NCBI GenBank assembly: GCA_963930655.1
Contig: OZ005600.1
Span: forward strand, 11,969,501 to 12,033,500
DNA from: Myrica gale
Taxonomy: Eukaryota > Streptophyta > Magnoliopsida > Fagales > Myricaceae
Length of the DNA: 64,000 bases
Reading direction: 5' to 3'
A program made the translations under genes and the position numbers. Positions 29,359-40,200 of the stretch are shown here, one piece after another; the stretch's first letter is position 1; every line of letters begins with the position of its first letter. The notes under the pieces were generated by a model. It was given only the letters and a program-made list of their open reading frames with translations. It had not been told where the DNA came from and ran no database searches.

Positions 29359-31480
29359 TTAATCAGTAAGTTGGTACCAACAGCAGCAATAATCAGTAAT
29401 CAGGAACAGAACATCGCTTCGGGGTTTGAAAGCAGTATAATATATAATATCAGAACTCAGATTCAAAATCAGAAATGATGTTCAACAGAATACAGAATCT
29501 TTGAGAAATAATTCAGAACAATCATATAAACAATCTCAGTAGATCTTTTAAAATTCAACATTTGTTTTCAGAATAACATAAATTTGTAATAAAATATTTT
29601 CCACAAAATCGTTTATGAAAACGTGTTCATAATTTTTGAAGAGAAATATTATAGTGCTTACTCGACTTGCTTCGATAATCGAACCGCCCTAAAATCCACG
29701 TATTGCAGCGACCCAAAAGAACCGAAGAAAATCGAGAAACTCAACAATGGCCGAAATTGACCGAGAGAGAGAGAGAGATCTAAAAAACGATAGAGAATTC
29801 ACGTTTGAGATGTGTGAATAATCTGTGAGCAGAATGTCCCTTTTATAGACCGAATCAATGTGTAACAACCCCAAACGTTGCCCTTTCGAAATCCTCCATT
29901 AACCATCATAAATCGCTTGATTTATTGAGAAAACGTTGAGATCCACACAATGGAGTTGAAGGCCACGAAAATCAGTCGAAAATGTGCTAAAACGGATGAG
30001 AAATCGAAGAGAGAGAGAGAGAAGAAATTGATGAGAGAGAAACTGAAGGGTTGAAAACGGCGGCTAGGGCATAAGAATCGAGATTCTAAAGTTTGGGGAA
30101 GAAAAAGATCAAAACACACCGTTTTACTTAAAAATCCAATTCGAGCAAAACGTGTTTAAGTTAAAAAAAAACTTCACTATATAAAGAAAAAGTAAAGGCG
30201 CATCAGTGGTCATGTTGCGCGCCTCTCTCCTCTCCTAAGTGCCCCAGTTTGAATCTCCACCTTGCAAAACAAATCTTTTTTTTTTAAAGACCGGTCCTCA
30301 CATCCTTCCCCTCTTAAAAAAAAATTGTCCTCAAATTTGCTAAAACTTATAGATACCTAGTAAAACCTCATCGTCACTCAATCACGTTTGATACTTCGTC
30401 GAGGTCATCGATCAGCATATCTTTAAGTAACGCTATGAACCTAAAAACTTCTGACTATTCATCTACCTAAAAAATCGAGGAATACAGGTTCTTACTGCAT
30501 ACCTGTATCTACGACGTGGATTTGATCAAGAAAGAAAATCTAACCAACTAAATTTTGACATTCTGATAAGCATGTTTGGCATTCAAGATATTCATTAAGC
30601 AAAACAAATAAAACAATTCACATGTAAGCAAAACTTAATCTACCCAAGCCTACCCCAAAAATTTTCAAATGTCAAAGGTCAAAGTGTTAAAGTGTACAGA
30701 ATCTATAACCTTTTCTCTGATACCAAACTGTCAAGCCCCAAAAATCAATATTGGAATTTTCATTAAAAACAACTATGAGACATCATCTCCTTTATTCTAA
30801 ATAAAAACATCATCAAAACTTCAATGCTTTAAAACATAAACTTGTACAATTTTCAAAACAATACTACTCCCGCCTGCATGCTATCTAATTATCATCCTTG
30901 TCACGTTCTTCAAAAATCTCTGAAAGTAGGAAAAATAATAACGGAGTAGTTCGACAACTCAGTAAGCAGAGAATAAAAAAATATATTTTTTGAGAAAAAT
31001 ACACTTTTCACCCACAAACTACCATAGGTTTGACACTTTGCACCCCAAACTACCATATTTAAGACATTGCACCCTTTAACTACCAATTTTTGACACTTTG
31101 CACCCTTTTTCAAAATTTCAGACTAAAATGACAATAATGCCCTTGACACATTTTGTATATAGTAAATATATTATTGTAAATTTATTAATTTATCAAGGGT
31201 ATTATTGTCAAATGGAGGGTGCAAAGTGTCAAAATTGGTAGTTTATGGTGCAAAATGTCTAACATTGGTAGTTTGAGGGTGCAATGTCTTAAAAATGGTA
31301 GTTTGAGGTGCAAAGTGTCAAACATATGGTAGTTTGAGGGTGGAAAGTGTATTTTCCCCATATATATATTTTTTAAAAATAATACTCAATTCAGTGACTA
31401 GAAAATACAGAAAATAAATAGCTTTTCAGAAAATCCTCTTAGGCATCAACTGTAAGCCACATTGATAAGTACTTTGCAAT
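29359..31480 (-). mobile_element. Remnant of an LTR retroelement without coding region, reverse orientation
   Basis: Position 30302 looks like an LTR end (cctcaca) followed by tccttcccctctt, the complement of a polypurine tract. At 30714-30725 ctctgatacca is the complement of an initiator-Met primer site, and TGTCAAGCCCC starts a second LTR-like segment at 30729. Only about 430 bp lie between, with no gag or pol. The left LTR has a minus-strand TATA-like gtctataaaagg near 29840. The outer limits are unclear and the left part seems interrupted by the TRIM at 28844-29358. The second LTR-like segment carries a foldback MITE. It is an old, incomplete fossil. Confidence 0.4.
30991..31362. mobile_element. 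Foldback MITE, Mutator-like (about 370 bp)
   Basis: There are two inverted arms of about 140 bp, each with three repeats of the type ggtgcaaagtgtcaaa..atggtagtttgagg. The outer ends are gagaaaaatacacttttcac and its approximate complement gtggaaagtgtattttcccc. The flanks are AT repeats, so the target duplication is ambiguous. Noncoding. Confidence 0.7.
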
Positions 31481-32146
31481 AGAGATAGATCAAATTTTTG
31501 AACAAAAATTACTCCGCATACTCATGTTTTGACTCAAACATCGGAGGCTTCCACCTACAGGGGGAAGCTCTATTCACATTGTTTAGCGATGCAGGTCCAG
31601 TAGGAAGAAGAAGCTCAGTAGTGGCCTATAGCTCATCGGGTAGGTCAATTCATTTTTGGCTTAAATATTACGTATATCCCTGAGGTTTAACTTTTTCCTG
31701 GAAATGTTCATAGGGTAAAGTTTGTTGTCCCGCTGTCACTGGGGTTTATTTACTTTCCCAATCATGTCCATTCGTTCAACTTCCGTCCCAAAACTGACGG
31801 AAGTTGCTGACGTGTCAAAAACTATCAACGTCATCACCAATAAAAATTCAACACGTGTCCATCATTGCCTAATATGCCTGACATGCCATCAAGTACATGA
31901 AAATTATGAGAATGCCCCTGTCATGTCAGGTGCGAACTTGCGGATGATCGTGATCTTGATTCGGTGAAAGACCGGGCGAAGATGTCAGCATTGTTGTTGT
32001 ATCGATTGCTCCAAAAGGGTTACTCCAGCGTAATGGTTACAATCATGGAGGAGGAAGCAGCCGAGAGGCAGAAAGCGAAGGCTGCAGCTGCACTACAAGT
32101 AGCGCAAGTAGTAGTGGCAACGCCAATCCAGCAAACCCAAGAATCA

Positions 32147-32690
32147 AATAATCTCACAATGTGACGGTGCCTAATTTTTCCCAGAGTCTGTATCTCAGCA
32201 TTGAATCCGTGGTCGTGGGAAGAGCCCCTGCTCATAACCGGTAGCCTTTTCACGGCTACATGCTCACCGTTCGACATCGACCCCTTATACACTATACCAG
32301 CACCGTCTTTGCCTATAATGTTATCCTCCTTCAAGGAATCCAAAATATCATCGGCCGTGAAGTCCAACCTCTGGAACGCGGTTAGTTTCCACGCGCGACC
32401 CTCGCTGGCCTTCTTCAACGATCGAGCAAACAATCCAGTCACAAGCAACAGCTTCAACGAACCAGAGAGCGGACCTTTCTCGTACGCTTCGTGAGTTGCA
32501 TTGGCAACCCCGTCCTTGCAAGGTCCCAAATAAGGACCGCAGAGATCGTTGTTGCCCACAAAGGACGTGGAGTTGAAGTAGCTAAATTGGCCAGTGCCCG
32601 GAACCAAACCAGAGAGGCTGAAATCCATCTTGGAAAGCTGCTGTAACCAACCAATCTGAGGTGGAATACGATCCGAGAAATCATCTTCAA
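32147..32690 (-). pseudogene. Captured piece of a BAM-type LRR receptor kinase gene
   Basis: On the minus strand the reading frame passes through the end of the LRR region (RIPPQIGWLQQLSK), the juxtamembrane SGLVPGTGQFSYFN and NNDLCGPYLGPCKDGVANAT, a shortened membrane segment (KLLLVTGLF), then ARSLKKASEGRAWKLTAF and the start of the kinase domain (ILDSLKEDNIIGKDGAGIVY, VAVKRL, SHDHGFNAEIQTLG, RHRHIVRL). This is the BAM1/BAM2 (CLAVATA1-related) sequence as I remember it. It stops after HIVRL, inside the N-lobe, so there is no catalytic loop. About 13-17 residues of the membrane helix are missing in frame. The ORF stays open for about 180 residues of homology. It cannot be a working receptor; whether it is transcribed is unknown. 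Confidence 0.85.
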
Positions 32691-32989
32691 CTAAAATGAC
32701 GACATCATCTTCTTCCTCGAATGCGACGGTTTTCCAAGGGTTGTTCTGCAGGGACCTTGTTGTGGTTGGGAGTTTGCTTTCGCAGGTTGGTTTTAACCGG
32801 CCAATCCCAATGAAATATGAAGCATTGAGCTGCCGAATGGATTAGTGGGGTAGAAAAAAAAAAATTCAACTTGTTTGAAATGTTACCATCTGGGCCATTC
32901 TCCGCCCCATCGAGCCCAGCTTCATCCTCCGTGAGGCTACAGTCTACGTCTTCAACATCTCAACCTCCCCTGATCCCTACAGTACGTAC

Positions 32990-33235
32990 CCTCACCACCA
33001 CCATGCAGGTAATTGTGTCCTCCAAAAACAGCATGGGCTGCGTTGGAATCTACTACCAGAGGCTCGATATCTACGCCACCTACCGAAGCCAACAGATCAC
33101 CATCCCGACTCTGCTGCCTTCAGCATACCAGGGCACAAACGAAATCTCGGAGTGGTCGCCTTTCTTGTACGGGACTGTCGTTCCTGGTCAGAGTGGAGCT
33201 CACGGGACAAACGAAATCTCGGACTTTGCCTTGAA
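32990..33235 (+). pseudogene. Captured piece of a LEA2/NDR1-HIN1-like (NHL) gene
   Basis: On the plus strand an open frame of 149 codons (32871-33320) contains SSKNSMGCVGIYYQRLDIYA, TYRSQQITIP, SAYQGTNEI and WSPFLYGT. This corresponds to the middle of the LEA2 domain of NHL proteins (IYYD-L-VYA-Y--QQIT, YQGH, WSPF-YG). The flanking residues do not resemble the family, so only the central exon part was captured. A short stretch (acaaacgaaatctcgga) is repeated twice within it (about 33136 and 33209). The N-terminal membrane segment and the C-terminus are missing. Confidence 0.75.
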
Positions 33236-33602
33236 CGCCTCGGTTCTTGTCGTGCAGCAGTATGGCTCTGGGGCTCAAGCTGGAGGGAAATCGTCGCCGC
33301 GAGAATATTTCAAAAATTGACAAGGCAGGGGCATTATGGTCATTTCCTGTCACTTTGCTGGCGTGGCATGCACACTAGGCAATGGTGGACACGTGTTGAA
33401 TTTTTATTGGTGATGACGTTGATAGTTTTTGACACGTCAGCAACTTCCGTCAGTTTTGAGACGAAAGTTAGACGGAGGGACATGGCTGGGAAAGCGAATA
33501 AACCCCAGGCAGGGACAGCGGAACAACAAACTTTACCCTAGGGACATTTTCAGGAAAAAATTAAACCTCAGGGATATACGTAATATTTAAGCCTTCATTT
33601 TT

Positions 33603-33998
33603 CGCAGCATCAGCCCCGTAATATTTATTCCAATTTTAAATCTTGTCAATTGATTATTTTTCATTAGAAAAAAAATACATCTTTGCCTCCTCAAATTCTC
33701 AATTATTAATCTTGTACACTTTGCACTCAAAATTATAGGACTATTGAGATTTTGCATCCCAAATTATTATTTTTATTACATTGTCCTCGCTTACTATTGA
33801 TTTTCATATAATTTCTATTATTTGTTAAAAAAATTTGTTAATTTAAATAAAGTGATTTTAAAAAAATGTGAAATGATAGTTTTATTCCCGGTGGTGACAT
33901 TTTTGTGAAAGTAAGATCATTATTTTGGATTCCAAAAAATCAATTTTCATTAATGTTATCCGAACCTTTGACAGATGATGCAAAATATATAAAATTAA
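33603..33998. other. Intergenic DNA between two Mutator-type elements
   Basis: AT-rich and noncoding. The words acactttgcac and ttgcatccc recall the foldback at 30991-31362 and may be a decayed relative. Confidence 0.4.
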
Positions 33999-34870
33999 GG
34001 GTTAAGACCATTTTCGTCTTTCAATTTTTATCACTTTTAAAAATTATTCCCCAAGTTTTCGCGCAGTTCGCATAGTCCCTAAGATTGATAATTTTGTTAA
34101 AATGATCATTCTCTCCACTTCCGTTAGCAAATTGTTCTGTCAACTAACGACTCTACATGTAATGACCAAGCAGAAATGACACGTGTAATAAAATTTATTT
34201 AAAAACTCCACGTCAATTTATTGCACCACAACAGTGAAAAAAAATACAAAAGAAAAAAAGTCAATTAAATTTTTTTTTAAAAGCAAACAAACCAGGGAGC
34301 TGTGAGGGGTGGCAGAGCCATCCCTGGGCCTCCCTAGAGAAGGGATGGCCAAGAGCAAGTGGTGGCTCGTTGAGCCACCGGTCTGGGCAATCATGGGCTC
34401 CCCTCGCTAGGGGTGGCTCGTCGAGCCACCGGTCTCCCTAGAAAAGGGATGGTTGGGAGCCACGCCGCAAAGGGGAGATCCCAGATCTAGGTTCCCCCAG
34501 CAAGGGGTGGCTTGTTGAGCGACCGGCCACCCCTTCTCCAGGTGAGGCGAGGGGTGGTCGCGGCTCCTTGGTTTGTTTTTTTTTTCAGTTAAAAACTATT
34601 TTTTTTTCTTTTTGTAATTTTTATTTTTTTACTGACGTGACGCAATAAAATTTACGTGATATTTTTAAATAAAGTTTGTTACACTTGTCATTTTCTAGTT
34701 GGTCATGACGTGTAGAGTCGTTAGTTGACATGATAATTTGCTAACAGGAGTGGATATAAGGACCATTTTGACAAAATCTTAAATCCTAGGAACTATCTGT
34801 GACTAACGTGAAAACCTAGGGACGAATTATTCAAATTGATGAAAATCCAGGGCAAGATGGTTACTAATCC
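33999..34870. mobile_element. Mutator-type MITE with GC-rich repeat core (872 bp)
   Basis: It is flanked by an exact 9-bp target duplication, taaaattaa (33990-33998 and 34871-34879). The inverted ends are GGGTTAAGACCATTTTCGTC on the left and the complement of GGCAAGATGGTTACTAATCC on the right, with inverted similarity extending about 250 bp inward (ttgctaac / gttagcaa, gactctacatgt / acgtgtagagtc). The centre (about 34295-34565) is GC-rich and built from short near-palindromic units such as ggtggctcgttgagccaccg and ggggtggctcgtcgagccac. No transposase. Confidence 0.85.
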
Positions 34871-34879
34871 TAAAATTAA

Positions 34880-35617
34880 TAATTGATGGATGCAATGTAA
34901 TAAAAGCAATAATTTGAAGGTGTAGAGTGTCAAGACCCCCATAATTAGAAAATACAGATATTCTATTTTTTTAATATTGTTGACTGTTTATTTTTATTTT
35001 AAAAAACTACATCTATCACTCCTCAATTATCAATCGTGTATATTTTGTACCCTTTTACTGTTAATTGAGATGAAAATTAATATTTTCAATAAAATGATAT
35101 ATTTACCCCACACTAATATAATTATAATGATATATTTAACCCACACAAATATACTGACCAAAAAGTACAAAAAAAATAAATATGAACGGTAAAAGGTGTA
35201 CATTTGAGATCCAAAGTTTCAGAACTCAAATAATTGATGAGGGGAAAATTTATTTAATCTTTATGTTTTTGCTAACAACCACTCTTTTATGAGATCATTC
35301 AGGATGTTTGATAATAAGTTTGAAAGTTGTTAATTTGCACTACTAAGGAGGGTCGGACATGCTGAACCGATTTCTGCGCCATAGTTAGTTTTAACTTGGG
35401 CCTATGCATCACATAAATTACAATTTGGAGTCCCACATCATCTTATATTCTCATCCACTTATCCTACCCAACAAGTATTTTTAGCACAACTGTATTCGCC
35501 CGTGGCTTTTTAGGCGCGCCAGGCCCGGGCTCTAGTGCAACGCATAGGTGACGCTCGAAAGCCCCAGTAGCAAGCCAACCACGTATCAAATATGAAACTG
35601 ATAAAGGTTGTGTCTGT
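34880..35617. other. Intergenic DNA
   Basis: AT-rich. A GC-rich patch near 35505-35560 (gcgcgccaggcccgggctc) and gagtcccacatcatcttata near 35430 suggest remains of a small LTR element, but no second repeat was found. Confidence 0.35.
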
Positions 35618-35805
35618 GTCGAAAAATTTTTGTTATTAGATTTTGTGTTGGTATTGAGTTTAATGAAAAAGTGAAGAGAGATAATTTTTTTTTATATTTT
35701 TTATAAATTTTTTATATTTTTTTATGAAAGAAAGAGAGATTATATTGTAGTATTATATTGTAAGTTGTTAAAAAATATTGTGATATTTTTGATACAAACG
35801 CACAC
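35618..35805. mobile_element. AT-rich MITE, family M copy 3
   Basis: The ordered words gtgttggtattgagtttaat, gaaaaagtgaagagagata and attatattgtaa match the family. The right end is near tgatacaaacgc. Confidence 0.5.
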
Positions 35806-35821
35806 ATTACTAATAGCCGTA

Positions 35822-36003
35822 TCGTTTGGGAATTAAAATTTTAACAGTCGGAAAAAGTAGAGAATAAAAAAGTGAATGAAAAAATAAAAAATAAATAAAT
35901 GGAAAAAGTGAAAAAATAAATAAAAAGTGTAAATAAATTTGTGAAAAAATTAAGAGAGATAAAAAGTGTAACGATTATAAAATTTTAATTTGACAAACCA
36001 TAC
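35822..36003. mobile_element. AT-rich MITE-like element with terminal inverted words
   Basis: It starts gtatcgtttgggaattaaaatttta and ends taaaattttaatttgacaaaccatacg, an approximate inverted pair. The interior is simple AAAATAAA-like sequence. It probably belongs with family M. Confidence 0.5.
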
Positions 36004-36352
36004 GTTGATCTTAGCCAAAAGGCCTAGAAATGCAAGCTTTGCCCTGTGCTTAGTCTCGCATTATATATCGTCTAGATGCACTTATGTCTCCTCTCTTTTA
36101 GACGATGTGGGACTTCTGAATTACGACCAGGACGCCTCTTCCATCTCCTTTGGTGTAAAACTTAAAATAATCTCAAAATAATATTTCTGTCACAATTAAA
36201 TTATTTCTTTATATCTAAATAAATATAAAAAATTTACTCTCAAATCATTTATTTCTTTACATTTTCATCAATTCTCGTACACGTAAATTTTTAAACCTCA
36301 AAATTTTGCCAGCAAAACCCCCCCTTTGCCAACCTTTTAACTAATATAATTT

Positions 36353-36566
36353 TAATGTGGTGTTTGTGTGCTAAAATTTTAGAATGGCTAAAATTTTGGG
36401 TATGAGAGTTGATGAAATAGTGAAGATAGACTATTCGAATGAATTTTTTTATATTAATTATAGTGAAAATAGATGATTTGATAGGCGAGAAATATATTAT
36501 TTTGTAATTATTTTATTAGGTCAAAATTTTATAATGCCCAAAATTTTAACACACAAATATCATCTG
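36353..36566. mobile_element. AT-rich MITE, family M copy 4
   Basis: Its ends are tggtgtttgtgtgctaaaat and aaaattttaacacacaaatatc, with the internal family words gatgaaatagtgaagatag, attaattatagtgaaaat and tttattaggtcaaaatttta. Confidence 0.65.
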
Positions 36567-37274
36567 CTCTTAATTTTTGTTAATTTTTTGCCAATATGAC
36601 TTCAGGACGTTTGACAAGCAGTATAATTAATGTTTTTAAAATTAAGGTAGATTAGAGTTTTTAATTTAATTTTAAGAAAAAAATTGTAAAATATAATTTT
36701 TTTACCCAAAAATTTGAGTTGGTCATATTTGTAAATGAGAGTTTTGGAATGTAAAAAATTTTGATTTACAAACGTGCCTAAATTAAACTAATATTCTCTA
36801 TTATGTTTAAGATTTAATAAATGGAACACATAGGACTCAAGCAACAAGACCAGAAAGGAACATCATATTTACGCCTCAACTGAATTACATCGCAGTAATG
36901 TGAAATTTACATCTCGACCCCTCAAAGCGTAGAGGGGAAAAAAAAGTAAAGACTCATAATAGAGACATGAAGTAGAGAAACCAAGGCACAACTCTATGTA
37001 TTTAGTGCGCGTATATACAAATCAACTCAGGTGTTTGGAGCAAACATATGAGAGTGAACTGAGCAGAGAACGGTACAACCGCTCTTTGTCATTTGCTACC
37101 CAAGGGTTTCTGTTGCAAAAGAATAAACAAAGGGAGAAGAACCAAATAGCTCATCAAATTGTGGTAATGGACACCCTCAGAAGCTTCGAGCCTCACCCTC
37201 AAGGGCTTCTCTTGAAGATACTAGACAACCCTGATACCTGAAAAACAAATCGGTGCATATATACGCTGTCTGAC
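36567..37274 (-). other. Downstream region of the Raf-like kinase gene
   Basis: Contains the 3' UTR of the kinase on the minus strand (its end was not determined) and AT-rich intergenic DNA to the left. No other gene was recognised. Confidence 0.4.
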
Positions 37275-40200
37275 TCATGATGAAATGTTGGGCTTCACAT
37301 GCCTTGTCGTCGAGTTATTAGATCCCTTTGACTGAAGTATGATAGACATAGATCGCAATCTCTTGGTTATCTCAGTAAATGAGGGCCTGATTTCAGGTTC
37401 TGGAGACCAGCACTCTTCCATGAGCTTCCTCCACTCGGGATCACAATTTTCTGGTATCTGAGGTCGTAGACTATTCTTCACAATTCCCCCTTCAATCATA
37501 ACATACACATCATTCAATAATAGTTCAATAAGGACAAAACGCTGTTGATATACTTAATCATGTATTCCATGGTAAAAAAAACTATAAGATATTCTTTCGA
37601 GTCCAATTAGCTAGTATATTAGAAGGTTTCATGAAACTGGTAAGTGATTTGTTGGAAATGTTTTTATGGAAGAATATGCTTCAGCTGGCCAGCAGGTTAT
37701 TCTCTTGTATGTAGGAGCCCACTTTGTTATCCTCATCCCATTATTTGGAAGGAAAATTAAAAAGTTCGGTTTATGTAATTTGTGACTTTCTTTCAACCTC
37801 CCAAACAACATTTTTGAACTCTGTCCAATCACGTGCGACCTACTTTACTAGTGTTAACTCAACCATCGCATCACCACCACCAACACGCCAATGGCAACAC
37901 CACTAGCCTGCGTTTGATACACAAAATTTTAACATAATAAAATAATTAGAAAATAATCTCTCTCTCCCCCATCAAATCGTTACTTTTCACTATAATAAAT
38001 ATAAAAATTCATTCAAATCATCCCTCTCTTCACTTTTTCATTAATTCCAATACCTTAAAATTTTAACACTCAAACATAACCTAAGACCATTAACATTGCA
38101 AATGTAGTATTTTGACCATTCCCTCCCGAAAATCTCAACACATGTTCATTTTTTAGAGTAGCCACTTCATGCAAAATACAAACGGCTAGAATAACATTCA
38201 AATCTACTGAAAGTACTAAAGGTTATAATGGCATCCAGATATTCTTTCCAAGACCCTGCTCTGGCATGTAACCATTTTAGTCACCATAACCCTCTAGCCT
38301 CCTCCCTTGTCCCTCACCCTACAGCCTTTGCCAACACATAATGCCACAGCACCATTTGCAGACATGGCGAGGCAGTAAGAAGCCGACTTCCTTAGGAATT
38401 GAGGTAATTTATAATTCTCAATGTTGAAGTATAGCCTTCAGCAATCATCCATTGGGTTAGTTGCTCTTACAGTATTGAAATTCTTACTCATGGATTTCTA
38501 AGCAGTTTAGTTTGGTAGTCGAAGGTCATTGAATCCAAGTCCTACCAGGTTAGATCTAGATGGTAATATGTATTGATGGTGGTGCTTTCAAATATAGTAA
38601 AAGGAAAGGTCAAATTTATTGGAATCTTACAATAATTATCCTTTTCTCAAGGTCCAAAGTCGAGGAAACCCTTGTATGATCTTTTGGGAACTGAGGTGCA
38701 ATTCCAAAATTTATCTTTTCCTTCTTCAATTTCCAGCAAATGATCGTTAATCCCACCTATTTCTGCAGCTTTTTTCCACTACAATCCCTAGCTCAACGAC
38801 ACTAATTCCCCTCAAATACCTTCTGCTAAATAGAATCCTGCGGCGGCCTTTAATCCTGTTTTCAGCCTTCACAATTCGATCTTTTTCAGTCCAGTTCGAT
38901 GCATAAAGACTTAATCATCTTTGCCATCCTTCACAAATTCAAGCTATAATCTTTTTCAATAAGGTTGACTATAAGTTGAATGTAGACAAAAAGATCTTTG
39001 TGCCGCTGTCCATGTTGATTCTGTTCCAGGGCTCTTTTTGCCCTGTCAATCTGCTAGCACCATATGTCTAAATGGCAAACTTCAAACCTCAATCTGCTGT
39101 CGCCACAACCACCACAAAGCCAGCCATTGCCATGATAACACAGCCTCCCGTTTTCATTCAACCCTTGACACATCTGAACGCTCAGTTATATTGATTATTG
39201 AAAGCCTGCAACACCAAATTGTTTTCCATCTCGACCTGATTCCCAAAACATCAAATCCCCAAGATTGTCTCCTAGTCTCTTATTCAAATATTACAATATC
39301 AGAACTCCCCCTAATACAGATGTTAACTCCCTCTCCCTCTCTCTCACTCTCTCACCATGTGCCCCACTTCCCACTTTTCTTTCTCTTGTTGATTTTTTAT
39401 TAGCTACATATGTCTTACACTTTGCATGCACTTCATGAAGAATTTAAACCTTAAATAGTGCACCTTTTTTTGACAACTTCCAGCGTAACCTCCTCCCTCA
39501 GCATTACAAGGAGTTCGTATGCATAAAGGTTGAATGGTCCACTTTTTCGAAAAATGAATTCATTTAAATTTCCATCTTTTCTTCTATCAGTGTGTTGACT
39601 ATTGCATCATTTTGTTTCTTGTCAAACCAACTGAAGCGTTTTCCAAATTAAAAGGGATGGATTTATTCTCTCTTTCCTAATCACCTGAGTAAGTCTGCTA
39701 AGGATTCCATTTTACACGAAAAAACTAACATGGTAATATTTAAAGGAAATTAAGAGAAAGGAGTACAAATGTTGAGTTGCATTTCACAATCAGCATTTAT
39801 TGTTTTGTCAATGAAATAAACGTACCAATAATTGCACCACAATGCATATTCTCATAAGGTTCCTCCCCAGTCAAGATCTCCCACATTGAGATACCAAAGG
39901 AGAAAACATCAACCTGTCAAAAGCAACACCATCTAGTTGATTGCTTTAACACATGATTTTGTTTTTTAAGACTGAGCACAAGTGTTTTATTCCTTCCTTT
40001 CTGCACGATGCATATTATGGTACTACTAACCTTCTCGGAGACCCGGCTGCTGCTACCATTCAACAATTCTGGTGCCATCCATGGAAGAGTTCCTCGCACT
40101 CCACCGGATACCAGAGTATTGCGTTTAATTCTTGATAAACCAAAATCTCCAACCTGGAAAAAAATCCCCAAAAATTATGATCAAACAGATCTACAAGTGA

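Larger units (their letters stand above)
31658..33593. mobile_element. Pack-MULE: Mutator-type element carrying host gene pieces (1936 bp)
   Basis: It is flanked by an exact 9-bp target duplication, ttcattttt (31649-31657 and 33594-33602). The ends are long inverted repeats of about 265 bp, roughly 88% alike by eye, beginning GGCTTAAATATTACGTATAT. No transposase is present. The cargo between about 31925 and 33300 is GC-richer than its surroundings. It contains a piece of a BAM/CLV1-type receptor kinase gene (minus strand), a piece of a LEA2/NHL gene (plus strand), and at least two stretches I cannot place (about 31930-32145 and 32700-32860). The cargo pieces face away from each other, so they were acquired separately or rearranged. 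Confidence 0.9.

Noticed and set aside
35360-35600. Possible small LTR element (gagtcccacatcatcttata, GC-rich patch)
   Set aside because: No second repeat, primer site or flank duplication could be found.
36040-36130. Sequence like gatgtgggacttc typical of TRIM ends
   Set aside because: Only a single short match; no repeat partner.
39038-39403. 121-residue ORF in the last intron of the kinase gene
   Set aside because: Low-complexity ending (Ser/Leu repeats from ctctctc), no family match; intronic chance ORF.
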